From: Elysia marginata
Lineage: Eukaryota > Mollusca > Gastropoda > Plakobranchidae
Direction of reading: 5' to 3'
Length of the DNA: 24,804 bases
Assembly: GCA_019649035.1 (NCBI GenBank)
Contig: BMAT01010427.1
Span: 88,986-113,789 of the forward strand
Below the pieces are notes generated by a model that was not told the origin of the DNA, did no database searches, and saw nothing but the letters and a program-made list of their open reading frames with translations. Positions 1 to 12,800 of the stretch are shown here, in pieces; the first letter of the stretch is position 1, and each line of letters starts with the position of its first letter. A program made the position numbers and the translations under genes.

Positions 1-1310
1 AATAAAGAGCAAAATTCTCGGAGTGAGACATCTCTACTTAAATTATCTAAAAAAAATAACAGTATAGTGAGTTCCTTAAAACAAAAACTGTTGTTGGTCT
101 AAGCAGAAAAAAATTAATCAGTTTTTTATAAAAAAAATTATAAAGTGTGGAGAAATAGTTCTGTATTTGAAAAACAGATTTAAAGGATTGGAGACAAAAG
201 CTACATATACAGTAAAATAAAAATTGACTACAAACAGGACATTTTTGCATTCTTTAATTTTTTATTACAAAAACACTATGAATGTTCTGCAATAAAACAA
301 GTGCTATGTTGAAAGATGACAGACGTTTATAAGTAGAAAATGCACACAAAAGAAGCTTCAAAACTAAATCATTAAGTAGAAATTTTAGTCCATACCAATA
401 AATTTACATGCCTACATTACTAAGTTAGTAACAAAAGTTTTCAGTTAATACCCTTACAAAAATGAAGAAAGGAAGAATAAGAAACAGCAAGGAGATAGCA
501 AAGTCCAAATTTCAACATCATAAAACATTACATCACACTACTTTTTTTTAGTTTTGTGCAGAAAAATCCACAATCACGTAACAAAATTTTCAAAGGTATG
601 AAATGGGTGTTTGCAACTACTTATAAGGCTATGATATTTCTGTTTGAAAATGTCTCTCGTCCAGGACATCTATTTTTCGTTTTTTTGCCTTTTTATTTTG
701 AATCAATTCAAATTTTAACACCTTTCCACAAATCAATGACAATTTAATGACAATTTTGACGTTTGGAAGTTTTAAAAAATGTCTCGTTCCAAGCATCAAC
801 ACCTTTGAAGGTAAAAATTGCGAAATCTGACTCTTTCACTGTGGAAGCGAGACAAATGAAAATACCGAGGGCTTTGTGATCAGTCAAAATAGAGGGATAT
901 CCTGAAGTTTACATTTTTTAAATTGTTGATGTTTTTATCTACAGATTGATGAGCCTGAAAACTTTTAACAGTGCCTAAAAAAACCAATCAACAACAGAAA
1001 AGATCTTACACATTTGTATTATTGCACAGCTTAAGACAAAGAGAAAAACTTTCAAAAACATTGAACTCTTTAGATTTGACACAGTCGCGTATTACACTAA
1101 ATTTTGTTGATGTTGTTATTAATGAAAGTTATGGGCTTGTGTAAAAGTTGCAGTTTCTCAATAACCTCCTAGCAGGCTTCACTGTGTTTCTAAAAATCAA
1201 TGTTTAGGAATACACGAGACAGGCCATAGCAAATATCTAATTTGTGATCAGATAATCATGAACAAAAGTTGAAAAATAAAACGCCAACAAAGAAAAATAA
1301 ATTATTGAAC

Positions 1311-1360
1311 ATTTCTTCTTTGTTTTAACTTGCCTTACACATAAAAAACAAAGAAGAAAT
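1311..1360. repeat. Perfect 16-bp inverted repeat with 18-nt loop
   Basis: The left arm ATTTCTTCTTTGTTTT (1311-1326) and right arm AAAACAAAGAAGAAAT (1345-1360) are exact reverse complements. On either strand the transcript could form a hairpin with a purine/pyrimidine-biased stem. It does not carry target-site duplications that I can see, and the loop does not resemble a known small RNA. Confidence 0.8.
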
Positions 1361-4300
1361 CTTGAACCAAGTTATATGGCAATTCGTGGTCATAGACTTG
1401 TTAAATAAATAAATAGAACAAAGGGTTTGGTGGGTTGGCTGTGTGTACAATAATCAATAAAAAACTAAACACAAACAAGGTAAAAAGGATTATATATACA
1501 GGCATAATACTAATGCTATTGGTTTGCTAGCCTTTACTAGGTGGGATGAAATGCACAAAGAAAACCAGTCATCCACTTATAGTAAAAAAAAAACGAAACA
1601 AAGGCAAAAACAATATCTTGTGGTTTTCTTTTAATATGCAACATACCCAGACACTTAGTCATATGAAAAGCTTTTCAATACAGTTCAACACTACCTTTGA
1701 AGGTTTTAGATTTAAAAGTTCTGAACTTCCTAGGAGATTTGAAGGTAACAAAACTCCTTTTCATCTAAAATTTCATTAAACATATTGATTACCATACTTT
1801 TGAAATTGCCTCATTCCTTTCAAGCCCAGTCAATTCCAATGGTTTTGAAAGTTGGAAATGTAACAGCTTGATGGTTATGGTAGTGATTTCATTAAGTTTG
1901 TGTTTCATAAATAATTTACTTACAGATGTTAACTTTCAGATATGAGACAGATTATAAACTAGTCCTTGTAACATAACAATACGAATTATCATAATTGCCA
2001 CAATTTTCTGTCTGGAGATATTACAGGAGCCGAAAAACGCCAACGTCTAATACTGAACATTAAAGAGGCTTTGCAAAGCCTGCATTATAGGCACAACAAC
2101 AGCGAAAAATAAAAACTAAAATCTGAATGTAGCCAGTGAAAATCGGACCTAGCTAGCATAATGAACTTTATACTAAGAAATCTCTGAAAGTGTTTCAACT
2201 TAAACAAAATCTTCAAATATGAACTTGAATTATTCCAGAAGCTTAATTTAGTATGATATAATGTTAGACAAGAGGTTAAAAACTGTTGACTCAGAGGCAA
2301 GAACCAAATTTTTTGGCACAAAAAAAAGTGGTTAGCCAAATTCTCATAGACTTGCAACGAGGTGTTTCAAATGTGCTAACGCATGATTAGATGGAATCCA
2401 TAAAAAGAGGATTTTTGGTAGAGGATGTGTTGACAATGCATAGATTAATGTGGTTAGCATATTCCTAGTTGTTGGTCTTAAAAAGCTTAAAAAATTCATT
2501 TATCTTGCTAAATATGAATTTTACAATAAGTTTTTTTTTGGCAAAAAAAGCCATAAAAAAGCTAAGAAAGGATGGTGTTCCAATTACTCAGTTAATGCCA
2601 AATTGATGATCGCACATATCTCTGATGGATTTGAATTCCAAACTTTTTTTGTTTGTTTGTTTTTATTTAGAGATGACAATATCAGGATAAGTCCTTTGAA
2701 AAGATTTTTTTTCTGCCTCTTCATTACAGTAAGAGCTATCAGTCTAATAACCACAATTCACAAAAATGATAAAGAAGGACAAGTTTGGGTCATTTACAGT
2801 GGATAGCCAGGGGAAAGTCTAGTACTTCATAGACTGAATCTACCATGAAAACATCTAAAATTATGATACAAAACGTGAGAAAAAAATTGTCCTCATTAAA
2901 TGTGGGAATTCTGACGACCTTATGATATTTTAATTTCCTTTTCAACCAAAGTTTGATAAAACGACATAAGGTTGTACTCTTATACATAAATGACATAAAG
3001 TGAAAAAAATCTTTACATACAGTGGAAGCTACATAAACTCTGAAGCACCACATGAAAAACAATGCTTTCACTTGAGGGTCAACTTGGCAAGTAGTTTCCA
3101 TCAATGGTGTTGATTTTTATGCAGATTTCACAGTATAAAAACAAATCTGATGATGCATGTCATAATTAATGTAGAAAAAATACCAAATTAAACCTAACTA
3201 CATAAAATTGTTGGCATGGTATATTTATTTTTAAAAGATAGTAAAAAATATTAAAAAAAGAAGGTCACTTATACAGAATCAGCTAATCTTCAACCAAAAA
3301 AAAACAAACAACTTCAATTCTAAATCTCAAAGATGCTTTTACAAAAGCAATATCAACAAAGCAAACAAGAAGAAACAGCAGCAGAAGTAGATCATGTGTA
3401 GCTCACTAATACTAAATTTTTTTTTACCAAATCTTATATTGCCTTGACTTGATAATTTGACCTTTTCAATAAGTTTAAAAGATAAATTTAGTTCTCCTAT
3501 GCGACCAGTAAAAATTGCTCCCAAAATCTCACAAGATCAAGGCAACACTGCAATTTTTCGAACGCTATGGATTAGCAGCTTTAGTGCTGCCTGAAAGTTT
3601 AAAAGAAACTGGGCAAATCAGGAGCAATTTTTAAACTTCAATTTGACTTTTCTACGCATATACATTTTAGAAAATTTAGGAGGAGGCAAAATAGCTTTTC
3701 ACTGACATTCTTGAAATGTCTTATCTCAAAGTAAATAAAAAAGGAATTTTGTCTACTTGATAGACTCAAGTCTGATTTACTCCAGCTGACCAAGATAGAG
3801 CCTTGAAAAGTTTCATTTACTGATACTTTTCCTTGGTCAAAAGCAGTATGGAGGAGAGAGGAAAATTGCAGTATTTAAACGTCTTTGATCTTCTCATATG
3901 GCAAAAAAACCCCTAAAAAATTCCCTGTTATTTGGTTTGTGACCAATTATTATTAACTTTACCTTTAAAAAAACATTGTTAATGCTGGTCACTTAAATAT
4001 AAATATCAAATTTGTTTTCCTAATTAAAAAAAAACGCGAAAACTGATTTTGACATACAGTGGACTGCAGTGAAACCGCAATATTTTAGTTTACTAAGTAA
4101 TGACCTTAAATCAAGTCTTGATTCTCTCAAAAATGAGAAAGCCTAGTCTATATATAGAGGCTTAGACGATAGTAATGTTATCTGAACTAATTTGAAGAAA
4201 AATGACCTATGCATATATACACAATGAATTTTAAACAATATGAGAAGATTAGTCTTGTAATTATCAGTGTACAAACAAGATTTTACAAGAAAAAAAACAA

Positions 4301-6044
4301 AAGAGGAGCCTTTTTCCTGGCACTAACTTTAAAACTACTCTATGCAAAATTGATAAAGATAACAATAAAGCTTTCACACAAAGTATGTGTATGCATAGCA
4401 CATAACCACCACAAAATAAAGAGAACATAAACTCACAACCAACAAACAAATAATTTGCACAACACCTAAGAGCTGTGTTTCACGACCCTCAAAAAGAGGT
4501 ACACCCCTTCATGAAAAGAAAAGAGAGAGAGGGCTTAGAAAGCAAAAAATTAATATTTGCTGTCGTGTGTCCACTCTTTGTCGAAAAGATCAAGCCAAGC
4601 TTTTACTAAAGGGGAGCCGCCATAATCACAAGAATCTCCAAGTCCATGCCCAGTAAGGAAAAAAAGAGGGGGACCAAAGTTTGGGAGCTTATCATACTAA
4701 AAGTTAGCCTTATTCCATAATGCTAAACATTTGATTTAATTCTTATTTGAGTGTATGAGTATTTTACCTGATGCCTCCCATGCTCTTTTATAAAAGCTTT
4801 GTACAATTTATGGAAAAATTTATTCAAGACTTAGACTTAATTCTCGAATGTGACTTTTGGTCTTTTAGTCTAAAAAATTATTCATAGTTTCCCCCATCGC
4901 CTGCAGAAAATACTCATTGTTGCCCGAGACGATAAAGGGTAATTCATAAATTATGTCTTGAACTGCATAGACTCGAGACATGAAGGCAGAACAAATAGAT
5001 TTTTTCAATAATTTATCTTGAATCTCGCTTTATACAAATGGAACTACAGGTGTTATAATAATTGACTGCTTCTTGTTGCAGTAACTAGAAAGGAGGAGGG
5101 ATGAGGGGGGGAGGGATAACTGGGTATGCAAGATCAGGTTTTTTGGGGGTTGAAACAAGAGCAACCATACGGTCAAAAAGAGTCAGGATACAGGAAAAAC
5201 AGGAAAACTCAGGGATGAATGTAAACTTTAAGATTAAAAAATTGTAGAACTTAAAATGAAAGAAACCTGATTTTTTTACAGGAAGGACATAAAAAGGATA
5301 TCAAATTTAGATTACGAAAATATTTTTTGATCGAAATAAGACGAGACCATCCCTTCTTTTGTCTTGACTGCTAGTACAAGTTACCAGGTGTTAATTGGTT
5401 ATTTATCCTCCTACATCAAATCACAACATAGAATTTCACCAACAACACTGTTAGAAATATAATTTAAAAAGGCACTATGAAGTATATAGGGCTCTCAGAT
5501 AGATTTTACAGTCTTAAATGTTGCACATCAGATACACGTTCCATAGACTTACAGTATTACAGTATACTTTCACATGATATGACTCGCAAAACGAAATGCA
5601 AAGACACACTCACACCAATAGCCTAGATAAATACACAGTGTCACACACTAACACACATTTATCACAATTGGTTAACACAGGTAAGTTGAAAAGTTTCAGT
5701 TTATAGGCAAATTGACAAGTTAGTTACTCTTGGACTCAATCCTGAAATACACTTTGTAAAGTTTGAGTTAAAACTATAATTTTGGATTTCAAATGTGTTG
5801 TAAATACATCCAGTAACACTCTTGGATTGTGGCATTTTTTTCATTCTCTTTCCATCATTTAACATTAAATAAGGATAATTTCCTGCCATACCAAAAACGT
5901 GACTCTGTCAACATTGAAACAGTTTTCAAGCATTTACACAAGTTTTCAAGTTTTACTTCTATTCTTTCTGAAGTTTTGAAAATTTAATGTTTAATATAAA
6001 GAATGAATGATTCTAAATGCTGTGATTGTGAAGTTTCTTTACAA

Positions 6045-6050
6045 TTTAAT
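6045..6050 (-). terminator. Candidate polyadenylation hexamer ATTAAA
   Basis: This is the first of the two common hexamers met after the stop, about 550 nt downstream. A further ATTAAA lies at about 5991, and the first AATAAA is at 4819-4824. In DNA this AT-rich such hexamers occur by chance, so this is only a position to test. Confidence 0.2.
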
Positions 6051-6534
6051 GTCCCATTGGCCATCAAAGACCTGTAACCAACATAAACAGCTAGCTTGGG
6101 TTGAAACGATTTTAAACATTGCTTCATCTACAATAATTGCAAGTAAACACAAAAGTTATGATAGACCTAAGACCCAGTGCAAACTACTGGGATGTAAGTC
6201 CTTATGCTTTTACATCAAGTCAGTTAAAATCGATCTCTTCAATGCTTATGGATAGATATAGATTACTTTTATAAATAGAATATTTTCCTGAGATGCTACA
6301 AAACTGCCTGCTAAGCAACTGGCTAATTGGTGAAGCCAAAGTTAAAAAAAACGAATTTCTGAAATTTTTGCCTTTTTTTCACTAAGTTTAAACGTTGCAA
6401 CAACATAACTTTTGCTAATGAGTTGAAATTTTTATGTCATAACATTTTGCTTATAGACTGGCAGTTTATAGCTAGTTCTAAGGTCTATGATGGCATAGCA
6501 AAAATGTAACCCTATGTCTTAAAACTTTGAGTAA

Positions 6535-6545
6535 CCCCCCCCCCC
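6535..6545. repeat. C11 homopolymer
   Basis: A run of 11 C on the plus strand lies about 54 bp past the stop codon of the minus-strand gene, so it would be G11 in the 3' UTR. It is followed by a CT-rich stretch. Length is likely to vary. Confidence 0.85.
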
Positions 6546-6598
6546 ATCCTCCCTCCCCATCTATTTGGAACTTCTACCAAGTCCCCCTCAAGGTTTCA

Positions 6599-6876
6599 TC
6601 ACGAGACGGACGAGGCTCTCTGGTCGTACTCACGCTGGCTAGTGCGTGATAAAGAATTCTCACGCGACTGGTTCTTAGAGCGTGACCCACGAGACAGTGA
6701 GCTCTCTCGAGACTGGTCTCGATCACCTTCCCCAGCCCCGCGAGACTTTGAGCGCTTCCTGCTTCGCCTAAACAGCTTCTTGAGACTTCCACCGAGGGTG
6801 CGCGATTTCTTGAGGTTATTGGAGGGTGCCGTTTCGTCTTCATGCTGGGACTTGGGCCGAACTAGGTCAAGGTCGT
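6599..6876 (-). CDS. Exon H: terminal coding exon, Ser/Arg-rich polybasic tail and stop
   Basis: The acceptor is GATACTTCAG|ACGACC. Two bases complete an Asp codon, then 91 codons follow before TGA at 6599-6601, with a second in-frame TGA at 6596-6598. The order is an acidic start (DDLDLVRPKSQHEDE), a basic core (NNLKKSRTLGGSLKKLFRRS then RKRSKSRG), and a Ser/Arg tail with QSRESSLSR and QSRENSLSR 16 residues apart, ending RASSVS. In the TMEM24 family a basic C-terminus binds acidic lipids of the plasma membrane and is controlled by PKC; the many R-x-x-S and S-x-R sites here are compatible with that (inference). An internal GTGAGT donor lies at 6628-6633. Confidence 0.92.
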
Positions 6877-9800
6877 CTGAAGTATCGGTTTACCATAGGG
6901 GAAAGAAAAGAAAAGAAATTACCTGAATATTTGTGTACAAATGGACTTTTAATTTATTTTGTCCTAAAAAATGTACAATGTGTTGGGGTGCATTTTTCTT
7001 TTGTATCATGGTAATCTTGTAATTAACTTTCAATAATTCACAGACAGAAAAAGAAAAATAAACAGAAAAACAACAAAATGCTTATAAACAGAAACCTAAA
7101 TAAAACAATAAAACATATTCAAACCCTGAACAAGTTATCTAAAACAGGATATTTCTTTCAGCTGTGGATAGTTTTATGTTATAAGGCAATATATTAGAGC
7201 TACATTTAATGATTAACCACATCAAGTTTGTATTTATTTAATGACTTTATAAACTCTTTTCATACAATAAAACTAAATAAAAATAAAGGCTTATGAACAA
7301 TAACTATAGATTTTATTTTCTCTTCTCTAGAGGTTGCCTATATAAAATGGCATAATGGAAAATTGATTCAATATAATAAAATTTTTTCAAACATGATCCT
7401 GTAACTAGGTTACTTCTGCAGAACCTTTGAAAACTACAGAAACAATGTATACCTGATGTTTCAAATATCCATTAGGAAAATCATGTCAACTAAACTGCCA
7501 TAAAAAAACAAGCAGAGATTTTCGAAAGTGAGATTAATCAGAGCCTGTGGCTTCATTAAGATTTAACTGTTTACAAATATTACACTTTAATGTGTTGTAG
7601 CCCAAATTTAATTTGATATCAATTTATAGCATTTCTTAAACCACACTGGGAACCTTAGCAATACAAAAGCTAAGTAGTAGGACTATATTTAATTACAATA
7701 GCTATACACAGACAAAATACTGCACTGGCAAAAAAAAACAATGCCATCTACTCTGATCTAGCTTAGCAAAAAATGAAAAACTTGCACTACAAAAGATTAC
7801 AACACAATCCATCAACATATGAAATTTATAACACTCTAACAAAAAAATCTTTAAAAAGTTTTAAGAAAAAAGATATTAATTTTTAGAAAAGCATGCAATT
7901 ATAGATAAAACAAAAACTTTGCTACAAAACAAAACAAAGTGCATACGTATGTGAAGATCTAAAATATATTCTACTGATACAAGTTACATTTCTTGAAACA
8001 TCAATACAATAAAACCTGTGATAAAATATTGAATTATAAAGACACAGTTATTCGGTCGCTATTCTTGTGGATTTTTCTTCTTTTCATCTACGGAAAATAT
8101 ACGCAATCTGATAACACAAATACAGAAGAAAGCAAAATTCCGTCCTCATTGTTTATTTAGTCTTATTGTGCACAGAAAATGGTGAGTAAGAACTATGTCC
8201 CTGGCACAAGACAAGGATGTAAAGCGGAGGAAAAAACTAAATGACTTTTGCTTTTTTGTAGTCTGTCTCTTATCAAAGTCTAGAGATCTGAGATCAAATT
8301 CAATCAAAGCAACCAACATAAGCCTGGCTAGCCCATAAAATTAGTAGAAGCTTGTAATTCGCAATGGACTCGCAGGTTTAGAGTATAAATATACACTTAG
8401 GGCTCGGTGCACTTTGCTAAAGCCATGGTATTTGAAAAAAATATCCTGAACTTCACTACACACAAAAATGACAATTTAATAAATACTGCTCTTAACCTGC
8501 TGAAATTACACTGCTGCAATATGTCAAATACTACATACCTAAAAATTGTGTTGAAAGAAGGCAAAAATCCTATACATGCAAACTTTGAAAGTAAAAAATA
8601 AAGAGAGAAAAAAAAAGACTACCGTTTAATAATGTTGATGATAACAAATTCAACAATTGAAATTGTGATCTCAAAAGGTTTAACTGAAGAGTGAAAAGAT
8701 CTGGTAAAACTATCAAATCTACCTTCTTCATATATACAACTAAATATGATATATCTATTCAAACTTCACCTAATATAAGAGGATGACTTCCGTGCATTAT
8801 GAGAGAATCTGAAATTCCATTTCCAAAAAACTAAAGTGATAGGTGTAAGGCAGCTGTTGAAGCAGACCTGACATTGCTGTGAAACCACAACCTGCTGTCA
8901 CACTCCCCACCTGAGAGCAGGCACAGACAAAACTAACAATGGCATAGACTGAGGAGATTTGGTTACATTGGGGGGCTTTGGTTACTGTGCCAAAGTTGAA
9001 ATCTAACAAGGGATCTGTAAGATATAATCACAATATCAGGATAGTCCAGATATGACCGTCTGTTGCTACTAGTTTTTAGCAATTCCAGTACTAATTAAAA
9101 AAAAACAAACACATCGTCTGTCTTGAGCAGAAATCCTGGCGTTTTCATTACAGATAGGCCTATCTTTATGTTGAACCAAGTCTGTAGTGGCCAAACTTTG
9201 TGTTCTAAAACAACAGAAAACGCTCACACGAATTTAATTTCTTGTAAACAAAAATAGTGCTGCGGGACATTTTCATTTTTTAATCTCTTACTTTAATCAA
9301 TGTCTAATTGGATTGCAGTGAAGCCTTGTTTTCTAAGCAGCAAGCTTGCACTGACTTCTCTGGTGATAAGATAGGCTACAAGGAGAAGGAATTGGTGCGC
9401 TAATAAAATTTTTTAGGACAATATGTCTGATCAATTGTAGAAGCTACGAGTAAATTCATACAAGATGCAGTCTAAAAGATCCACACATATAGACAAACAA
9501 ACATCGTCTAGAGTTCAAATGAGCTTGTCTATTTTGGGCATAGGGAGTGCCATGTATTCTGCACGGACCTCTCTCAAGAAGTTACTTGTGTAAGTCACAA
9601 CATTGCTAGAGCAACCAACGTTAAATTTATCTAAGCCGTGTTAATAATATTCTGAAAGTATGATTGCTAACTTAAAGTTTGAAATACGTTATTTGGTAGC
9701 CAAGGGAGACCATGCTGTTTGTAGCTAGTCTATGGAAGCAGTGCAAGGGGAGAAGAATGTCGAACATTAAAGCATTGGAAAGTATTTCAAAGAGAGACAA

Positions 9801-12800
9801 CAACAAAAGAGAGGGTAAGTTTCCAACATAAGAAGACACAATAATATCACGGAACATATTAATATAGCTTTAGTCAGCTATTGTTGTTTTTTTTTGTAAG
9901 AAAAAAAAAAGCAAAGGCTTGAACAAAAATATTCAGACATTAAGAATACATATTAGACCCACAAACACAAAGAAACACACACAAGAGAGAAAGACAATAA
10001 ACAAAGTATAAAAATGCTGAAGCAGACGACAGAACAGGAAGTGACATAAAACCTTTGGCATGAGGAGGGCCGTAGGCAGGTTGTGGCGGGCGGAGGTGAG
10101 AATCCCCGCGCAAACTCGAAGTGGCACGGTCCGCACTTTGAGCACGTTTTTTGCGACCAAACCGTTTAAGAATAGCGCTGCCGAAACCGCCTTTCTTCTT
10201 ATCTGGAAAAATGGACAGGGGGACACAAGAGGGGGAGATAACATTTTGACTAAAAAGCTTGACGGCTTATGACAGCCTTTCACCACACAAGGTTGATGAC
10301 GGACTCAGGATGGGAAAAAGAATCCAAAGCACTCTGAGTCTGAGCCTGTTTCGGGTACAGTGCAAGAGGACTAATAGTTTTCTATTATTATTTAAGAGAT
10401 CCAATATTCCGGGAGAAAACTAGACGCCTACAATACCGCTCTTTAAATTTTTTGTTCCTTCTGGTTCCTCTGTTTAAGTCTTCAAATGATGATTTTTTTC
10501 TGCTCAATTCTAGATAAAAATTAGATAATTCAATAAATAAAAAAGAAAGCAGAAGGGACAAAACTCAATATGGCAACCAAAAGTCGAAGGTTTCAGTCGC
10601 TAAGTCAGTTTGAGACCTGAAATAGCTTCAAATTCGAGTTAAATAGCACACACACGAAAAAAGCAACAACTTATAAGAGCAATCACTTTTAAAATATAAA
10701 ACAACAAAAAAAATTCTTGGATGAAAAAAAAATGCCTACTAGACAAGTACGTTAAGAAAAAATTATGTATGAAAATTGAGGAAACAAGGACGCACAACTA
10801 ATGAAAAAAAAAACAAAACAAATGTAAACAATACTGTGACAACAAGATTTAAGATCCCTCAACCCTACAAAATACAATTTGGATCACCCTAAAAAAAATT
10901 ATTAAAAAAATTTTTTGGAGATTTTAACTAAAGCTTGGATGGATATAATTCTGTCTCTCATTGAAAAGCCCATAAATATCTTTATATCAGTATTTATTAA
11001 AACCTATCTTTATCATGATTTTTTATTTGCAAAAGTTATGCACCTTTTAAAAAAAATGACAACAGAATAATGTAATGTTTCTTGAGTTACATTCTGTCTA
11101 AAAACTAGCACAAAAAGGGTGATAACTGACCAATTTAAAAGACAAAAAAGCTCAAACCATGTTTTAGAACTGCCAAAATCTGCAAACCTTGCAGTGTATA
11201 CACATGTTTATGTTGGTTGGTGTTAACATTTGCGATTATCTGCTTGGCATTGCTAGGCAGGATTGGATAACCTCACGGCTTAAAGTTTGCTCTAGATACA
11301 AACAAATGAAATCTCCTCTCCTAAATGGCAAAACAAGCACTGAGACATTTAGACACAGGCAGCTTCAACAGTTTCAGCTTGAAGCCTCTGTGGTTAGCTT
11401 GAATAATAAACTTAGTGCTAGCAGCGTTACAAACAAATTAAAGAGTACACAAAGTGATAAAAATAATTATTCAATGTGCAGCACTCCCACAAAATAAAGT
11501 TGACTTGACCTGATATTGAGTTTGACAAAAAAGATGCTTTCTTTCAGAGGGCATTGTACTATGAATTGTACTAAAACTCGACAGTTTACACTGGAAGTTC
11601 ATGATATTTTTTTGTATCATTTACACAGTGGAATCCCTGAAAAAAGACCTAGAAAAATGTTGGTAAAAATAAGGTCTTTAGAAGAAGGGGGTCTTAGTTG
11701 AGGCGTTAGATTACTATACTCATAATAAGCGGATAAATTTAAAGTCACATAAGAGGGGTGGTTTTAATTGAGGTATTCCACTGTAATTACAAAACTTGTG
11801 AATTGGTGGCTGGAAAGGGAAAAATAGACTTGAGTACTATTTAGTGATCTTTTTATATCTAATCTTTACATATAGGTCTTTCTTCAATTTTAAAATACTG
11901 AAATCTCACGGATACTCAAACTTTAAAATATAATAATCAGGTCCTTATCAAGATATTTAATGGTTTTTTTAATAATGCCATAAAGAACTTTTAAGAAACT
12001 CTTAATCAATGTCAATAATTTTATCTGTTAATGTCAAAAATGAACTTGTTGAGTCGTTTTGTGGAAATGCTACACAAATACATTGGCTGATTACAAGAAG
12101 CAAAGGGCACAGGGCACGGACCGATTGAGTGACGGCTGCTTAGAAATACTGAAAATTGCTCTTTTATTGTTGAAATGAAAGTACAAGAAGAAANNNNNNA
12201 AATAGATGTAAATATGTGAAAAAAAAGTACGGCGCTGCTACATAGTTAGATGGCTTTGTGATGGGTTACAAAACTGTGGTTACCGTCGCAGGCATGCTAG
12301 CTCCTTATACAGTGCTCTCTTTGCTGCTTCCTGAGGCGCAAAATTCAACAGGTTTTGGATGAGAATAGCAAGTTAACGGTTTTATTAAAATTAAAGTTCC
12401 TGTTACAAAGTCAAAGGTCCGTCCATCATGCTTGCATAGGTATGTGGAGATTTATGTGTTCAGTGTCTCACAAGTCTGTTTAAACTTTCTTCGTGAGACG
12501 TTTTAGGGCCACAGGGCAAAAACAGTCAAAATTTATTGTGAATGCTTTACTTATAAATGATGGTTTTTTTTAGAACAGAAGAATGTGATTGCATGAAGAT
12601 CCTTCCCTCTTTTTAGAAAATGCGGCACTATCAGCAATATAATTAAAGAGACACATATGCATTTTTATTTTAAGCTGATTTTAGCAACGTGCAACTTCAT
12701 AACATCAAAAATCTTTACTTGTGAAAAAAAATTAAGATTTTTTCCTGTGTATTTTGACTTCCGCAAAATATTAAAAAGTCAGCATATTTGTTAAACGACT

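Larger units (their letters stand above)
1..6598 (-). other. Region downstream of the stop codon: 3' UTR of unknown length, then AT-rich non-coding DNA
   Basis: No ORF with convincing composition, domain or splice structure was seen on either strand. The short ORFs here are low-complexity AT-rich translations. The 3' UTR of the C2 gene must start here. On the minus strand an ATTAAA lies at 6045-6050 and the first AATAAA I found is at 4819-4824; others lie further left. I cannot tell which, if any, is used. The region also holds a C11 run (6535-6545), a near C-rich patch to about 6560, and a perfect inverted repeat at 1311-1360. Confidence 0.6.

Noticed and set aside
4055-4085. A CAGTGGA motif resembling the MITE end.
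   Set aside because: No matching inverted end at a plausible distance was found.
6574-6926. Open frames on both strands over the terminal exon (minus 6574-6843 and plus 6642-6926).
   Set aside because: They are other-frame readings of exon H. The frame chosen here is the only one that joins in phase to exon G and encodes a sensible basic tail.
8797-9009. A minus-strand 70-residue frame with a good acceptor-like site near 8915 and locally higher GC.
   Set aside because: No donor gives an exon that keeps the phase with both neighbours convincingly, and exons G and H already join in frame without it.
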